A stretch of 33,456 bases of DNA from Sphingomonas echinoides (GTDB lineage: Bacteria; Pseudomonadota; Alphaproteobacteria; Sphingomonadales; Sphingomonadaceae). The notes beneath the pieces are model-generated. The model had not been told where the DNA came from. It ran no database searches and was given only the letters and a program-made list of their open reading frames with translations. Location of the stretch: the NCBI RefSeq assembly GCF_029623395.1, contig NZ_JAPYKK010000042.1, positions 1 through 33,456 on the forward strand, written 5' to 3'. Shown here one piece after another: positions 24,133 through 32,294 of the stretch (positions within the stretch are counted from its first letter, which is position 1; each line of letters starts with the position of its first letter). A program made the translations under genes and the position numbers.

Positions 24133-25758
24133 ATGCAGACTGTCGAGACGTTGAACGAGGGGCTGAAGCGCGCCTACACGCTGAAGATCACCGCGAAGGA
24201 CATCGATTCGCGCGTTGACGCCGAACTGAAGCGTGTCGCGCCGACGGTGAAGATGCCCGGCTTCCGCCCTGGCAAGGTGCCCGCGAACCTGGTGCGCAAG
24301 ATGCACGGCGAGGCGCTGATGCAGGACGCGCTCAACAGCTCGATCCAGCAGGGCATCCAGGAGCTGATCGCCGAGCACAAGCTGCGCCCCGCGCTGCAGC
24401 CTTCGGTGAGCCTCGACGAGGGCTATGAGCTTGGCAAGGATGCCAGCATCAAGGTCGAGCTCGAAGTGCTCCCCGACGTGCCGACTCCGGCGATCGAGGG
24501 TCTGAAGCTCGAGCGTCTGACCGTTCCGGTTGACGAGGCTGCCGTCCAGGCACAGCTCCAGAAGTTCGCCGACCAGCAGAAGCGCTGGGAAGAGGCCGAG
24601 GGCCGTGCAGCCGAATCCGGCGATCTGGTCGTGATGGACTTCGTCGGCAAGGTCGACGGCGTTGCGTTCGACGGTGGCACCGGCGAGGACATGTCGGTCG
24701 AGATCGGTTCGGGGCGTCTGATCCCGGGCTTCGAGGACCAGGTCATCGGCGTGAAGGCTGGCGACGAGCGTCAGATCAACGTCAATTTCCCGGCCGACTA
24801 TCAGGCCAAGGAACTCGCCGGCAAGGCCGCGACGTTCGACCTGACGATCAAGTCGGTAAAGACCGCGGGCGAGACCAAGATCGACGACGAGCTCGCGACC
24901 TCGCTCGGCCTGCAGAGCCTCGACCAGCTGACCGAGTTGCTCAAGGGGCAGATCGAGCAGGAGCTCAATGGTCTCACGCGCACCTACATGAAGCGCAAGC
25001 TGCTCGACCAGCTCGCCGAGGGGCATGACTTCGAAGTGCCGCCGTCGATGGTCGAAGCCGAATTCGGCCAGATCTGGCAGCAGCTCGAGCATGAAGCGAC
25101 GCATGAGGAAGATCCGGCGGCAGCGCTTGCCGAGATGGAATCCGAGCGGGAAGATTACCAGAAGATCGCGGAGCGTCGCGTTCGTCTGGGCCTGTTGCTC
25201 AGCGAAATCGGCCAGGCCAATGGCGTCGAAGTCAGCCAGCAGGAAATGAACCGCCTGATCGCGCAGGCCGCGCAGCAGTACGGCCCCGAGGATCGCCAGC
25301 GCTTCCTGCAGTACGTCCAGCAGGAGCCGATGGCAGCAGCGCAGCTCCGTGCGCCGCTGTATGAGGACAAGGTCGTCGACTACCTGTTCGAGAAGTCCGA
25401 GATTTCGGATCGCGAAGTGACGCGCGAGGAGCTCGAGGCAGCGATCGAGAGCGACGAGGGTTTCTCGACCGGCACGCACAGCCACGATCACGACAACCAC
25501 AAGCCCAAGGCTGCCAAGAAGGCTTCGGCGAAGAAGGCCAAGTCGGCTGATGGCGACGCCGAGGGCGAAGCCGCTCCGGCAACCGACGATGCGGCGGCAC
25601 CGACGCCTGCGGAGCCGGTGAAGAAGGCTGCGACCAAGAAGGCCCCTGCCAAGAAGGCTGAAGAGCCGGCTGGCGACGAGGCTGCTGCGGAAGCGCCTGC
25701 CAAGAAGGCACCGGCGAAGAAGAAGGCCGCTGCGGTCAAGGAAGAGCCCGAGGCGTAA
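24133..25758 (+). CDS. tig: Trigger factor with a long C-terminal Lys/Ala-rich tail
   Basis: Ribosome-bound chaperone and prolyl isomerase acting on nascent chains. The N-terminal ribosome-binding domain carries the signature GFRPGKVP (about 44-51). The FKBP-type domain is at about 165-250 (GDLVVMDFVGKVDGVAFDGG), and the helical C-terminal domain runs to about 445. After a His-rich bridge (THSHDHDNH, near 448-456) comes a tail of about 90 residues built on KKA, AKKA and PAKKA repeats with acidic stretches. At 541 residues it is about 110 longer than the E. coli protein. The tail may bind nucleic acid or ribosomes, which is inference. A terminator separates it from clpP. Confidence 0.95.
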   Translation: MQTVETLNEGLKRAYTLKITAKDIDSRVDAELKRVAPTVKMPGFRPGKVPANLVRKMHGEALMQDALNSSIQQGIQELIAEHKLRPALQPSVSLDEGYELGKDASIKVELEVLPDVPTPAIEGLKLERLTVPVDEAAVQAQLQKFADQQKRWEEAEGRAAESGDLVVMDFVGKVDGVAFDGGTGEDMSVEIGSGRLIPGFEDQVIGVKAGDERQINVNFPADYQAKELAGKAATFDLTIKSVKTAGETKIDDELATSLGLQSLDQLTELLKGQIEQELNGLTRTYMKRKLLDQLAEGHDFEVPPSMVEAEFGQIWQQLEHEATHEEDPAAALAEMESEREDYQKIAERRVRLGLLLSEIGQANGVEVSQQEMNRLIAQAAQQYGPEDRQRFLQYVQQEPMAAAQLRAPLYEDKVVDYLFEKSEISDREVTREELEAAIESDEGFSTGTHSHDHDNHKPKAAKKASAKKAKSADGDAEGEAAPATDDAAAPTPAEPVKKAATKKAPAKKAEEPAGDEAAAEAPAKKAPAKKKAAAVKEEPEA

Positions 25759-25788
25759 GCGCCGGGTCTCTTTCGCGAGGTTCAAACA

Positions 25789-25815
25789 GGGGCGGTCTTC
25801 GGATCGCCCCTTTTT
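25789..25815 (+). terminator. Intrinsic terminator after tig
   Basis: Stem GGGGCGGTC (25789-25797) pairs with GATCGCCCC (25802-25810) with one G-T pair and a TTCG loop, followed by five T (25811-25815). A textbook rho-independent terminator. Confidence 0.92.
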
Positions 25816-25882
25816 GTTGGCTGTCGATCATCGCGCGGCGGCGTTGCGTGGCCCCGGATCACGACCCTGTAGCCCAACGGGG

Positions 25883-25912
25883 CTTGAACTCGTTTCCGGC
25901 AACGCCGATGTA
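25883..25912 (+). promoter_or_regulatory. Possible heat-shock (RpoH) promoter before clpP
   Basis: CTTGAA (25883-25888), 17 bases, then CGATGTA (25906-25912) resembles the alphaproteobacterial RpoH pattern CTTGAC-N17-CYTATNT at the -35 and only weakly at the -10. It ends 39 bases before the clpP start. That clpP is a heat-shock gene in many bacteria fits, but the match is partial. Confidence 0.4.
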
Positions 25913-25951
25913 TGACGTCTCTTCGGGGCATAAAGGATTTCAAGACTCATC

Positions 25952-26653
25952 ATGCGCAATCCGTTCGACACCGGTGACTTCATGGCCCCCCTTCATGGCG
26001 CCGGGATGGCGGCCTCCCCGCAGGGCGGGCTCGTTCCGATCGTCATCGAGCAATCCAATCGCGGCGAGCGCAGCTTCGACATTTACTCGCGGCTGCTGCG
26101 CGAACGCATCATCTTCATCACGGGCGGCGTCGAAGACCATATGGCCTCGGTGATCAGCGCCCAGCTGCTGTTCCTGGAATCGGAGAATCCGAAGAAGGAC
26201 ATTTTCATGTACATCAACTCGCCGGGCGGTGTCGTCACGGCGGGCATGGCGATCCATGACACGATGCAGTACATCCGGCCGCGCGTCGGTACGGTCTGCA
26301 TGGGCCAGGCTGCCTCGATGGGCAGCTTCCTGCTGGCCGCGGGCGAGCCCGGCATGCGCGTCGCGCTGACCAACGCCCGCATCATGATCCACCAGCCTTC
26401 GGGCGGGGCGCAGGGCATGGCGAGCGACATCCAGATCCAGGCGAAGGAAATCCAGCGGATCAAGAACCGGATGAATGCGCTGTATGCGCAGTACACCGGC
26501 AAGCCGCTCGAGGAGATCGAGCGTGCGATGGACCGTGACACGTTCCTCGAGGCGCATGAGGCCAAGGACTTCGGCCTGGTCGATCAGGTGTTCGACAAGC
26601 GTCCGGCGCTCCCCGACGACTCGACCACGCCGCCGGCGCTGACGTCTGCATAA
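25952..26653 (+). CDS. clpP: ATP-dependent Clp protease proteolytic subunit
   Basis: Serine protease that forms a tetradecameric chamber and works with ClpX or ClpA. The 233 residues include nucleophile Ser122 in GQAASMGS, His147 in MIHQPSGG and a conserved Asp near 196 in the C-terminal part. NSPGG and the handle helix are present. An ATG at 25982 (MAPLHGAG) could start a shorter form. It is followed by clpX after 165 bases and preceded by tig, the usual tig-clpP-clpX order. AAAGGA lies some 14 bases before the ATG. Confidence 0.96.
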   Translation: MRNPFDTGDFMAPLHGAGMAASPQGGLVPIVIEQSNRGERSFDIYSRLLRERIIFITGGVEDHMASVISAQLLFLESENPKKDIFMYINSPGGVVTAGMAIHDTMQYIRPRVGTVCMGQAASMGSFLLAAGEPGMRVALTNARIMIHQPSGGAQGMASDIQIQAKEIQRIKNRMNALYAQYTGKPLEEIERAMDRDTFLEAHEAKDFGLVDQVFDKRPALPDDSTTPPALTSA

Positions 26654-26687
26654 TTCGAAGTGATCTCGTAAATTCACCGTATATTCA

Positions 26688-26717
26688 GTGCCGGGCGTCT
26701 ATGTTTTAGCCCGGCAC
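26688..26717. other. Perfect hairpin between clpP and clpX
   Basis: GTGCCGGGC (26688-26696) and GCCCGGCAC (26709-26717) form a perfect 9-base stem with a 12-base loop, 34 bases after the clpP stop. There is no T-run after it. A second inverted repeat GCGAGGG (26755-26761)/CCCTCGC (26776-26782) follows. Partial termination, RNA processing or an operator are all possible. Confidence 0.6.
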
Positions 26718-26818
26718 ACCTATCTCAAGACGATTTTGGTGATTGTCGGACCGCGCGAGGGCGGTCTAGGATGGACCCTCGCAGTAGTGCGCCCCAAGGG
26801 CTGCCAAGGATGGACTAA

Positions 26819-28087
26819 ATGCCAAAGATGACCGGCGGCGACTCCAAGAGCACGCTTTATTGCTCGTTCTGCGGCAAATCGCAGCACGAAGTCCGCAAGC
26901 TGATTGCGGGCCCTACCGTTTTCATCTGCGATGAATGCGTCGAACTGTGCAACGACATCATCCGCGAGGAGACGAAGTCCGCGCTGGTGAGCAAGAAGGA
27001 CGGCGGCGTGCCCACGCCGCAGGAAATCTGCGACGTGCTCGATGATTACGTCATTGGCCAGAAGCGCGCCAAGCGCGTGCTTTCGGTGGCGGTGCATAAC
27101 CACTACAAGCGCCTCAACCACGGCCAGAAGGGCGCGGATGTCGAGCTGGCCAAGTCGAACATCCTGCTGATGGGCCCGACGGGTTGCGGCAAGACGCTGC
27201 TTGCCCAAACCCTTGCTAGAATCCTCGACGTGCCGTTCACGATGGCCGATGCGACGACGCTGACCGAAGCCGGGTACGTCGGCGAGGACGTCGAGAACAT
27301 CATCCTCAAGCTGCTCCAGGCGTCCGACTATAACGTCGAGCGGGCGCAGCGCGGGATCGTGTACATCGACGAAATCGACAAGATCAGCCGCAAGGCCGAG
27401 AACCCGTCGATCACGCGCGACGTTTCGGGCGAGGGCGTCCAGCAGGCGCTGCTCAAGCTCATGGAAGGCACCACCGCAAGCGTTCCGCCGCAGGGGGGCC
27501 GCAAGCATCCGCAGCAGGAGTTCCTGCAGGTCGACACGACCAACATCCTGTTCATCTGCGGTGGCGCGTTCAGTGGCATCGAGAAGATCATCGGGGATCG
27601 TCTGCAGGGCAAGTCGATCGGCTTCGGTGCCTATGTCGCCTCGCCTGAGGAACGCCGTACCGGTGAGACGCTCAAGGCGGTCGAGCCCGAGGATCTGCTC
27701 AAGTTCGGGCTCATCCCTGAGTTCGTCGGCCGTCTGCCGGTGATCGCGACGCTCGAGGATCTCGACGTTCCGGCGCTGGTGACGATCCTGACCGAGCCGA
27801 AGAACGCTCTGGTGAAGCAGTATCAGAAGCTGTTCGACATGGAGACGGTCAAGCTCGGCTTCACCGACGATGCGCTGGTGCAGGTCGCCAAGAAGGCGAT
27901 CGATCGCAAGACCGGCGCGCGTGGGCTTCGCTCGATCCTCGAGGGGATCCTGCTCGACACGATGTTCGACCTGCCCGGGATGGACGGCGTCGATGAGGTG
28001 ATGATCGACAAGGACGTGATCGACGGCCGCAAGGAGCCGATCCGCGTCTATGCCAAGAAGGAAAAGGCGGGGGCGGGCGCGGCGTAA
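26819..28087 (+). CDS. clpX: ATP-dependent Clp protease ATP-binding subunit ClpX
   Basis: AAA+ unfoldase that feeds tagged substrates to ClpP. The 422 residues have the N-terminal zinc domain (Cys15, Cys18, Cys37, Cys40), Walker A GPTGCGKT at 119-126, Walker B YIDEIDKI and the pore loop GYVGEDVEN; the sensor regions follow. AAGGA precedes the ATG by 8 bases. It closes the tig-clpP-clpX module and is followed by a terminator. Confidence 0.97.
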   Translation: MPKMTGGDSKSTLYCSFCGKSQHEVRKLIAGPTVFICDECVELCNDIIREETKSALVSKKDGGVPTPQEICDVLDDYVIGQKRAKRVLSVAVHNHYKRLNHGQKGADVELAKSNILLMGPTGCGKTLLAQTLARILDVPFTMADATTLTEAGYVGEDVENIILKLLQASDYNVERAQRGIVYIDEIDKISRKAENPSITRDVSGEGVQQALLKLMEGTTASVPPQGGRKHPQQEFLQVDTTNILFICGGAFSGIEKIIGDRLQGKSIGFGAYVASPEERRTGETLKAVEPEDLLKFGLIPEFVGRLPVIATLEDLDVPALVTILTEPKNALVKQYQKLFDMETVKLGFTDDALVQVAKKAIDRKTGARGLRSILEGILLDTMFDLPGMDGVDEVMIDKDVIDGRKEPIRVYAKKEKAGAGAA

Positions 28088-28115
28088 CGCCGCACCATTT
28101 CCCATTCCGCAGCGG

Positions 28116-28146
28116 GGGCGTCGGGCGACCGGCGCCCTTTCTGTTT
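28116..28146 (+). terminator. Intrinsic terminator after clpX
   Basis: GGGCGTCGG (28116-28124) pairs with CCGGCGCCC (28129-28137) around a GCGA loop, with one G-T pair, followed by the T-rich TTTCTGTTT. Confidence 0.85.
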
Positions 28147-28187
28147 GTCGTCCGGGCGGCGTCGCGCGGGACGGCCGATCGTAGCAA

Positions 28188-28202
28188 TTGACGAATCGTT
28201 AA
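28188..28202 (+). promoter_or_regulatory. CtrA-like motif (TTGA-N7-TTAA)
   Basis: TTGA (28188-28191) and TTAA (28199-28202) are 7 bases apart, one mismatch from the CtrA consensus, 68 bases before the DUF4893 lipoprotein start. The short direct repeat GGGTCCGG occurs at 28235-28242 and 28253-28260 in the same leader. Weak evidence alone. Confidence 0.3.
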
Positions 28203-28270
28203 CCCGCGATCTTTACGTTTGGATAGGGTACCATGGGTCCGGGTCGGATCCTGGGTCCGGAGGGAGTTTT

Positions 28271-28930
28271 ATGCGCCACGCTGCGCTGCTGTTATCCGCG
28301 ACGATCGCTCTTGCTACCGGGTGCACGCCGCAACGTCCGCCACAGATCGCGGTTTCGGAGCAGCCTGATGTGCCGACTAGCTGGCATATGCGGCTCACCT
28401 CGGTCGACCGGTCCGCGATCGACCGCCTGCCGACGGTCTGGGCGCGGGCGCGGGCCGACCTGCCGCGTCGCGCGCGAGTTGCGGTCGCGGCGGAGGGGCC
28501 GCTGCTCGACCCGGCGGTCGCTTTGCCCAAGGCCGAACTGTCGCCGGGCCTCTATTATTGCCGCCTGATGCGGTTCGGGGGGCGCGCCGGGTTCGCGAGC
28601 TTCAAGCCCGATTTCTGCACCGTGGTGGTCACGCCCGAGGGCACTGCCTTCAACAAGCAGAGCGGCACCATCCAGCCGCGCGGCTGGCTGTTCACCCAGA
28701 ACGACACGCGACAGGTGTTCCTGGGCGCGCTGGCGCCCGTCCGGGGTGGCTCGGTGCCCGCTTATGGCAACAGCCCGGCGACGAACGTCACGGGCGTGGT
28801 GGAGCGGGTCTCGCCGTTCCGGTGGCGGCTGACCCTCGCGCGGGCGGCGGGCGGAGCGTTGCTCGACGTGTACGAGCTGGTGCCGGTGACGCCCAAGGTT
28901 CCGGGGTCGGTGCCGGCGGTGTCGGGGTAG
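28271..28930 (+). CDS. DUF4893 lipoprotein
   Basis: A 219-residue protein with a lipoprotein signal (LLLSATIALATGC, lipidated Cys at about 18). The DUF4893 domain covers most of the mature part: WHMRLTSVDRSAIDRLP at the start, GLYYCRLMRFGG and GWLFTQNDTRQVFLGAL later. The family has no known function but is widespread in sphingomonads. GGAGGGAG gives a strong ribosome site before the ATG. It sits after the clpX terminator and converges on hemW with an 11-base gap. Confidence 0.8.
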   Translation: MRHAALLLSATIALATGCTPQRPPQIAVSEQPDVPTSWHMRLTSVDRSAIDRLPTVWARARADLPRRARVAVAAEGPLLDPAVALPKAELSPGLYYCRLMRFGGRAGFASFKPDFCTVVVTPEGTAFNKQSGTIQPRGWLFTQNDTRQVFLGALAPVRGGSVPAYGNSPATNVTGVVERVSPFRWRLTLARAAGGALLDVYELVPVTPKVPGSVPAVSG

Positions 28931-28941
28931 GACGAAACGTC

Positions 28942-30117
28942 TTACGGAGTCCTGACGACGATCGGCAGGATCGCGTCGAGCAGCAGCATCCCCGCCTCGG
29001 TAACGCCCAGCCAGTCGCCGTCCCGCGCGATCAACACCTGTGCGATCAGCCGTTCCGTTGCGACGGTATCGATCAATCCGTCCACGGTCGTTTCGCCAAG
29101 CCGTGCGATCCGGCCGAGGTCGACGCCCTCGCGCAACCGCAGACCCATCAGCAACGCCTCGGTCGAGCGGTCCGAAGGCGGCAGCAGATCCTCGATCTGC
29201 GCGCCATGACCGTTGCGGGCGACCGCCGACATCCAATTCTCGGGCTTCTTGTGCCGCGCCGTCGCCAGCCCGCCGCGCCGACCATGTGCGCCAGGGCCGA
29301 TGCCTGCATAGTCGCGGTAGCGCCAATAGACGAGGTTGTGGCGGCTCTCCGCACCGATTCGCGCGTGATTGGAGATTTCATACGCGGGCAAGCCGGCCGC
29401 CGCCGTCATCGCACGAGTCGTTTCGAACAGGTCGGCTGCCGAATCGCCATCGGGAATCACGATCCGCCCCGCCGCGGCTTCGGTCGCGAAGCGCGTGCCG
29501 GGTTCGATCGTGAGCTGGTACAGCGACAAATGTTCGGTTCCGAAGCTCAACGCGCGGCTGAGTTCGGCTTCCCAATCGGCGATCCGCTGCCCCGGGCGCG
29601 CGTAGATCAGGTCGAAACTGACTCGCTTGAACGCCGCCTGCGCGGTCGCCAAGGCACCCAGGCCTTCGGTCACGTCGTGCGCGCGCCCGAGGAAACGGAG
29701 TGCGCTGTCGTCGAGCGCCTGCAACCCCAGCGAGACGCGGTTCACCCCCGCGCGGGCGAGGTCGGTGAAGCGCGACGCTTCGACCGACGATGGGTTGGCT
29801 TCCAGCGTAATCTCGATGTCGGGGTCGGGTTTCCAATAGGTTGTCGCCGCATCGATCACGGCTGCCACGGTTTCGGGCGGCATCAGCGACGGCGTTCCCC
29901 CGCCGAAGAAGATCGAGCCCAGTCGCCGACCCGGCAACGCCTGCGCCTCGTACCGGAGATCCTCCAGCAGCGCCTTGCGCCATTCCGCCTGATCGACCAC
30001 GTCGCGGACGTGGCTGTTGAAATCGCAATAGGGGCATTTCGACACGCAGAACGGCCAATGCACATAAAGCGCAAGCGGCGACGACGGATCAGCAGAGGAA
30101 GCGGACGGGACGATCAT
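28942..30117 (-). CDS. hemW: Radical SAM heme chaperone HemW
   Basis: Radical SAM protein of the HemW (YggW) group, once called oxygen-independent coproporphyrinogen oxidase, now known as a heme-insertion chaperone. The 391 residues have the iron-sulfur Cys at 24, 28 and 31 (CVSKCPYCDF), then FFGGGTPSL and EANPSSVEASRF, and a HemN-like C-terminal domain. The start is the ATG at 30115-30117; the open frame runs further but without homology. The operon partners rdgB and rph are on the same strand but separated by two plus-strand genes. Confidence 0.93.
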   Translation of the reverse strand: MIVPSASSADPSSPLALYVHWPFCVSKCPYCDFNSHVRDVVDQAEWRKALLEDLRYEAQALPGRRLGSIFFGGGTPSLMPPETVAAVIDAATTYWKPDPDIEITLEANPSSVEASRFTDLARAGVNRVSLGLQALDDSALRFLGRAHDVTEGLGALATAQAAFKRVSFDLIYARPGQRIADWEAELSRALSFGTEHLSLYQLTIEPGTRFATEAAAGRIVIPDGDSAADLFETTRAMTAAAGLPAYEISNHARIGAESRHNLVYWRYRDYAGIGPGAHGRRGGLATARHKKPENWMSAVARNGHGAQIEDLLPPSDRSTEALLMGLRLREGVDLGRIARLGETTVDGLIDTVATERLIAQVLIARDGDWLGVTEAGMLLLDAILPIVVRTP

Positions 30118-30140
30118 CCGGCGCGCTATGAAGGTAGACG

Positions 30141-30725
30141 ATGACGGTGGGAAGGTCTTTGCGGTATAGAGGCCGAATGTTGGGGGGACTGCTTGCAGTA
30201 TTGATGCTGGGCGGATGCGATGGCGCGTCCCCTGTAACTGTGGTCGAGCCACGGACGATTGCCGGAAGCTATCCGCGCGGCGAGGCAATGCTGAAAGAGG
30301 CCATGCTGGCACGCCATGCGGCCGCCCGGGCCGAAGTCGGCGAGGCGCCGTTGCTCTGGGACGACATGCTTGCCGCGCACGCAGCGACCTACGCCGATAC
30401 GCTGGTGCGAACCGGGGATTTTCGCCATGCCGATCAGCCCGAGGGGGCGGGGCGGGAAGGGGAAGCGTTGTTCCGCGGAACGCGGGGTGCCTATGCCTAT
30501 AGCGAGATGGTCGACCTGTGGGTCGCCGAGAAGGTGAACTTCATCAACGGCGAGACCCCGTTCTTCAGCAAGACCGGGCGTGGCGAGGACGTCGGCCATT
30601 ACACCCAGATCATCTGGCACTCGACCACGCATGTCGGCTGTACGCTTCGCAGCACCGCGGACGACGATTATCTGGTCTGCCGCTATTCGCCCCCCGGCAA
30701 CGTTGTCGGCGAACGCGTTTACTGA
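30141..30725 (+). CDS. CAP-domain lipoprotein
   Basis: A 194-residue protein with a lipoprotein signal: basic start, LLAVLMLGGC with Cys at about 26. It has a CAP (SCP/PR-1) domain whose signature GHYTQIIWHSTTHVGC (His153) is clear, and the matching His (RHADQ) and Glu (YSEMV) of the CAP cavity. The function of bacterial CAP proteins is largely unknown. GAAGG precedes the ATG. An ATG at 30177 is an alternative. It is divergent from hemW (24-base gap). Confidence 0.87.
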   Translation: MTVGRSLRYRGRMLGGLLAVLMLGGCDGASPVTVVEPRTIAGSYPRGEAMLKEAMLARHAAARAEVGEAPLLWDDMLAAHAATYADTLVRTGDFRHADQPEGAGREGEALFRGTRGAYAYSEMVDLWVAEKVNFINGETPFFSKTGRGEDVGHYTQIIWHSTTHVGCTLRSTADDDYLVCRYSPPGNVVGERVY

Positions 30726-30963
30726 GTCGCGGCGCAATCGTTGCTTGCGGCGGTAAGGATGGCGCCTGTTGCCACGCCGATTGCCGAAATATCCTTCCCG
30801 AAGTGTCGCAAATCGGGAATGGGCGAGATGTTAACGATGATCTTCCAATTTCGAAACAATGCTTGGTTAACAGGCATTTATACGCGGTTGCGCAACATCT
30901 TTTCGGAAGTAGATGCGGTTTCACCAGGGGCCGACGAGCGGCTTTGTAAAAGGGGTGTAACCG

Positions 30964-31575
30964 ATGAAGTCGATCAAGAGCTTGTATGCCGCCGCCGCAA
31001 TCGCCAGCGCGCTCGTTGCGATGCCAGCCTTTGCCGCGACGCCGATCGTCACCGGCGGCAAGTTGATGGGCGCGACGGGCGTCTCCATCGGCGGTGCAAG
31101 CTATGACGTCGCCTTCCTCGACGGGACCTGCTCGAGCGTGTTCGGCGGCTGCACGACCAACAACTTCACCTTCAAGACGCTGTCTAGCGCGTTCGCCGCG
31201 GGCAATGCACTGCTGTCGCAGGTGTTCATCAACAGCAGCGCAGGCGCATTCGATTCGCGCCCGAACCTGACCAACGGCTGCAGCAACCTGGTTGCGTGCA
31301 ACGTCCTGATCCCGTTCGCGCAGACCGGCGGAATCGTGCTGTTCAAGGATGCGGTCAACACGCCGCTGACCTCGGTGGACTTCACCGTCCCCGGGATGAT
31401 CGGCGCGAACACGTCGACCAAGTCGCTGTCGAGCTTCGTCTATGCCAAGTTCACCCCGTCGATGACCGCAGCGGTGCCTGAGCCCGGCACGTGGGCGATG
31501 ATGCTCGCCGGTTTCGGCCTGATGGGCGCAGCGCTGCGCTATCGCAAGCGCTCGACCAAGCTCCGCTTCGCCTGA
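30964..31575 (+). CDS. Second PEPxxWA-CTERM sorting domain protein
   Basis: A 203-residue exported protein: signal peptide (IASALVAMPAFAA), a Gly/Ser/Thr/Asn-rich middle with Cys pairs, and the tail PEPGTWAMM (172-180) plus a hydrophobic helix (LAGFGLMGAALRY) and basic end (RKRSTK). This is a full PEPxxWA-CTERM tail, closer to consensus than the first one at 12.2 kb. AAGGGG lies 8 bases before the ATG. The 238-base region before it has two GTTAAC sites (30830-30835 and 30866-30871) and no gene. It is followed by a strong bidirectional terminator. Confidence 0.9.
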   Translation: MKSIKSLYAAAAIASALVAMPAFAATPIVTGGKLMGATGVSIGGASYDVAFLDGTCSSVFGGCTTNNFTFKTLSSAFAAGNALLSQVFINSSAGAFDSRPNLTNGCSNLVACNVLIPFAQTGGIVLFKDAVNTPLTSVDFTVPGMIGANTSTKSLSSFVYAKFTPSMTAAVPEPGTWAMMLAGFGLMGAALRYRKRSTKLRFA

Positions 31576-31595
31576 GCGGTTTGGGGGCATATTGA

Positions 31596-31627
31596 AAAAG
31601 CCGGCGGTCCTACGACCGCCGGCTTTT
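31596..31627. terminator. Bidirectional terminator between convergent PEPxxWA and rdgB genes
   Basis: A perfect 14-base stem AAAAGCCGGCGGTC (31596-31609)/GACCGCCGGCTTTT (31614-31627) with loop CTAC. The A and T ends make it work on both strands, matching the convergent genes. Confidence 0.93.
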
Positions 31628-31649
31628 CTACGTTTTGGGGCTCGTCCGC

Positions 31650-32294
31650 TTACAGAACGGCGTCGACCATCGCGGCAAAGGCGGCGGCACGGTGGCTGAT
31701 CGCGTGCTTTTCGGCGGGGTCCATCTCGGCATAGGTCTGGGTGTTGCCCAAGGGCACGAACACCGGATCATAGCCGAAACCGACGTCGCCACGCGGGGGC
31801 CAAGTCAGCGTTCCCTCTGCCCGACCTTCGAACCACTGCACGTGCCCATCCGGCCAGGCGAGCGCGAGCACGCTGACGAAATGCGCAGCGCGGCTGGCAT
31901 CGGGGCCTTTTTCCGCGAGCGCCTGCTCGACCTTGGTCATGGCAAGCGTCCAGTCGCGACCGTTCGGCGTTTCCGCCCAATTGGCGGTGTAGACGCCGGG
32001 GTCGCCGCCCAAAGCATCGACACACAGACCGCTGTCGTCCGCCAGCGCGGGCAGGCCCGACAGGTCAGCCGCCTGCAACGCCTTCAGCTCGGCATTCGCG
32101 ACGAAGGTGGTTCCGGTCTCCTCGGGCTCGGGCAAGTCGAGGTCCGCCGCCGAGATTGCCTCGATCCCATATTCGGCGAGCAGCGCGTTGATCTCGCGGA
32201 CCTTGCCGGCATTGTGGCTGGCGATGACGAGCTTGCCGGGGGTGAGCTTGCGGATCGCCTGGGGCGGCACGCCGTCGGGCTCGACCGGGCTCAT
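31650..32294 (-). CDS. rdgB: XTP/dITP diphosphatase (non-canonical purine NTP pyrophosphatase)
   Basis: Ham1/RdgB-type pyrophosphatase that removes ITP and XTP from the nucleotide pool. The 214 residues show the start LVIASHNAGKVREI, the ADDSGLCVDALGG metal site and the FGYDPVFVPLG motif. The N-terminal 20 residues are a family-variable extension. Its ATG overlaps the stop of rph by 4 bases, so the pair is translationally linked. Confidence 0.95.
   Translation of the reverse strand: MSPVEPDGVPPQAIRKLTPGKLVIASHNAGKVREINALLAEYGIEAISAADLDLPEPEETGTTFVANAELKALQAADLSGLPALADDSGLCVDALGGDPGVYTANWAETPNGRDWTLAMTKVEQALAEKGPDASRAAHFVSVLALAWPDGHVQWFEGRAEGTLTWPPRGDVGFGYDPVFVPLGNTQTYAEMDPAEKHAISHRAAAFAAMVDAVL

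Noticed and set aside
23845..25785. 646-codon minus-strand open frame opposite tig
   Set aside because: Shadow of the trigger factor gene, running through tRNA-Leu; Leu/Arg-rich without any domain.
26720..28105. 461-codon minus-strand open frame opposite clpX
   Set aside because: Antisense shadow of clpX with no ribosome site.
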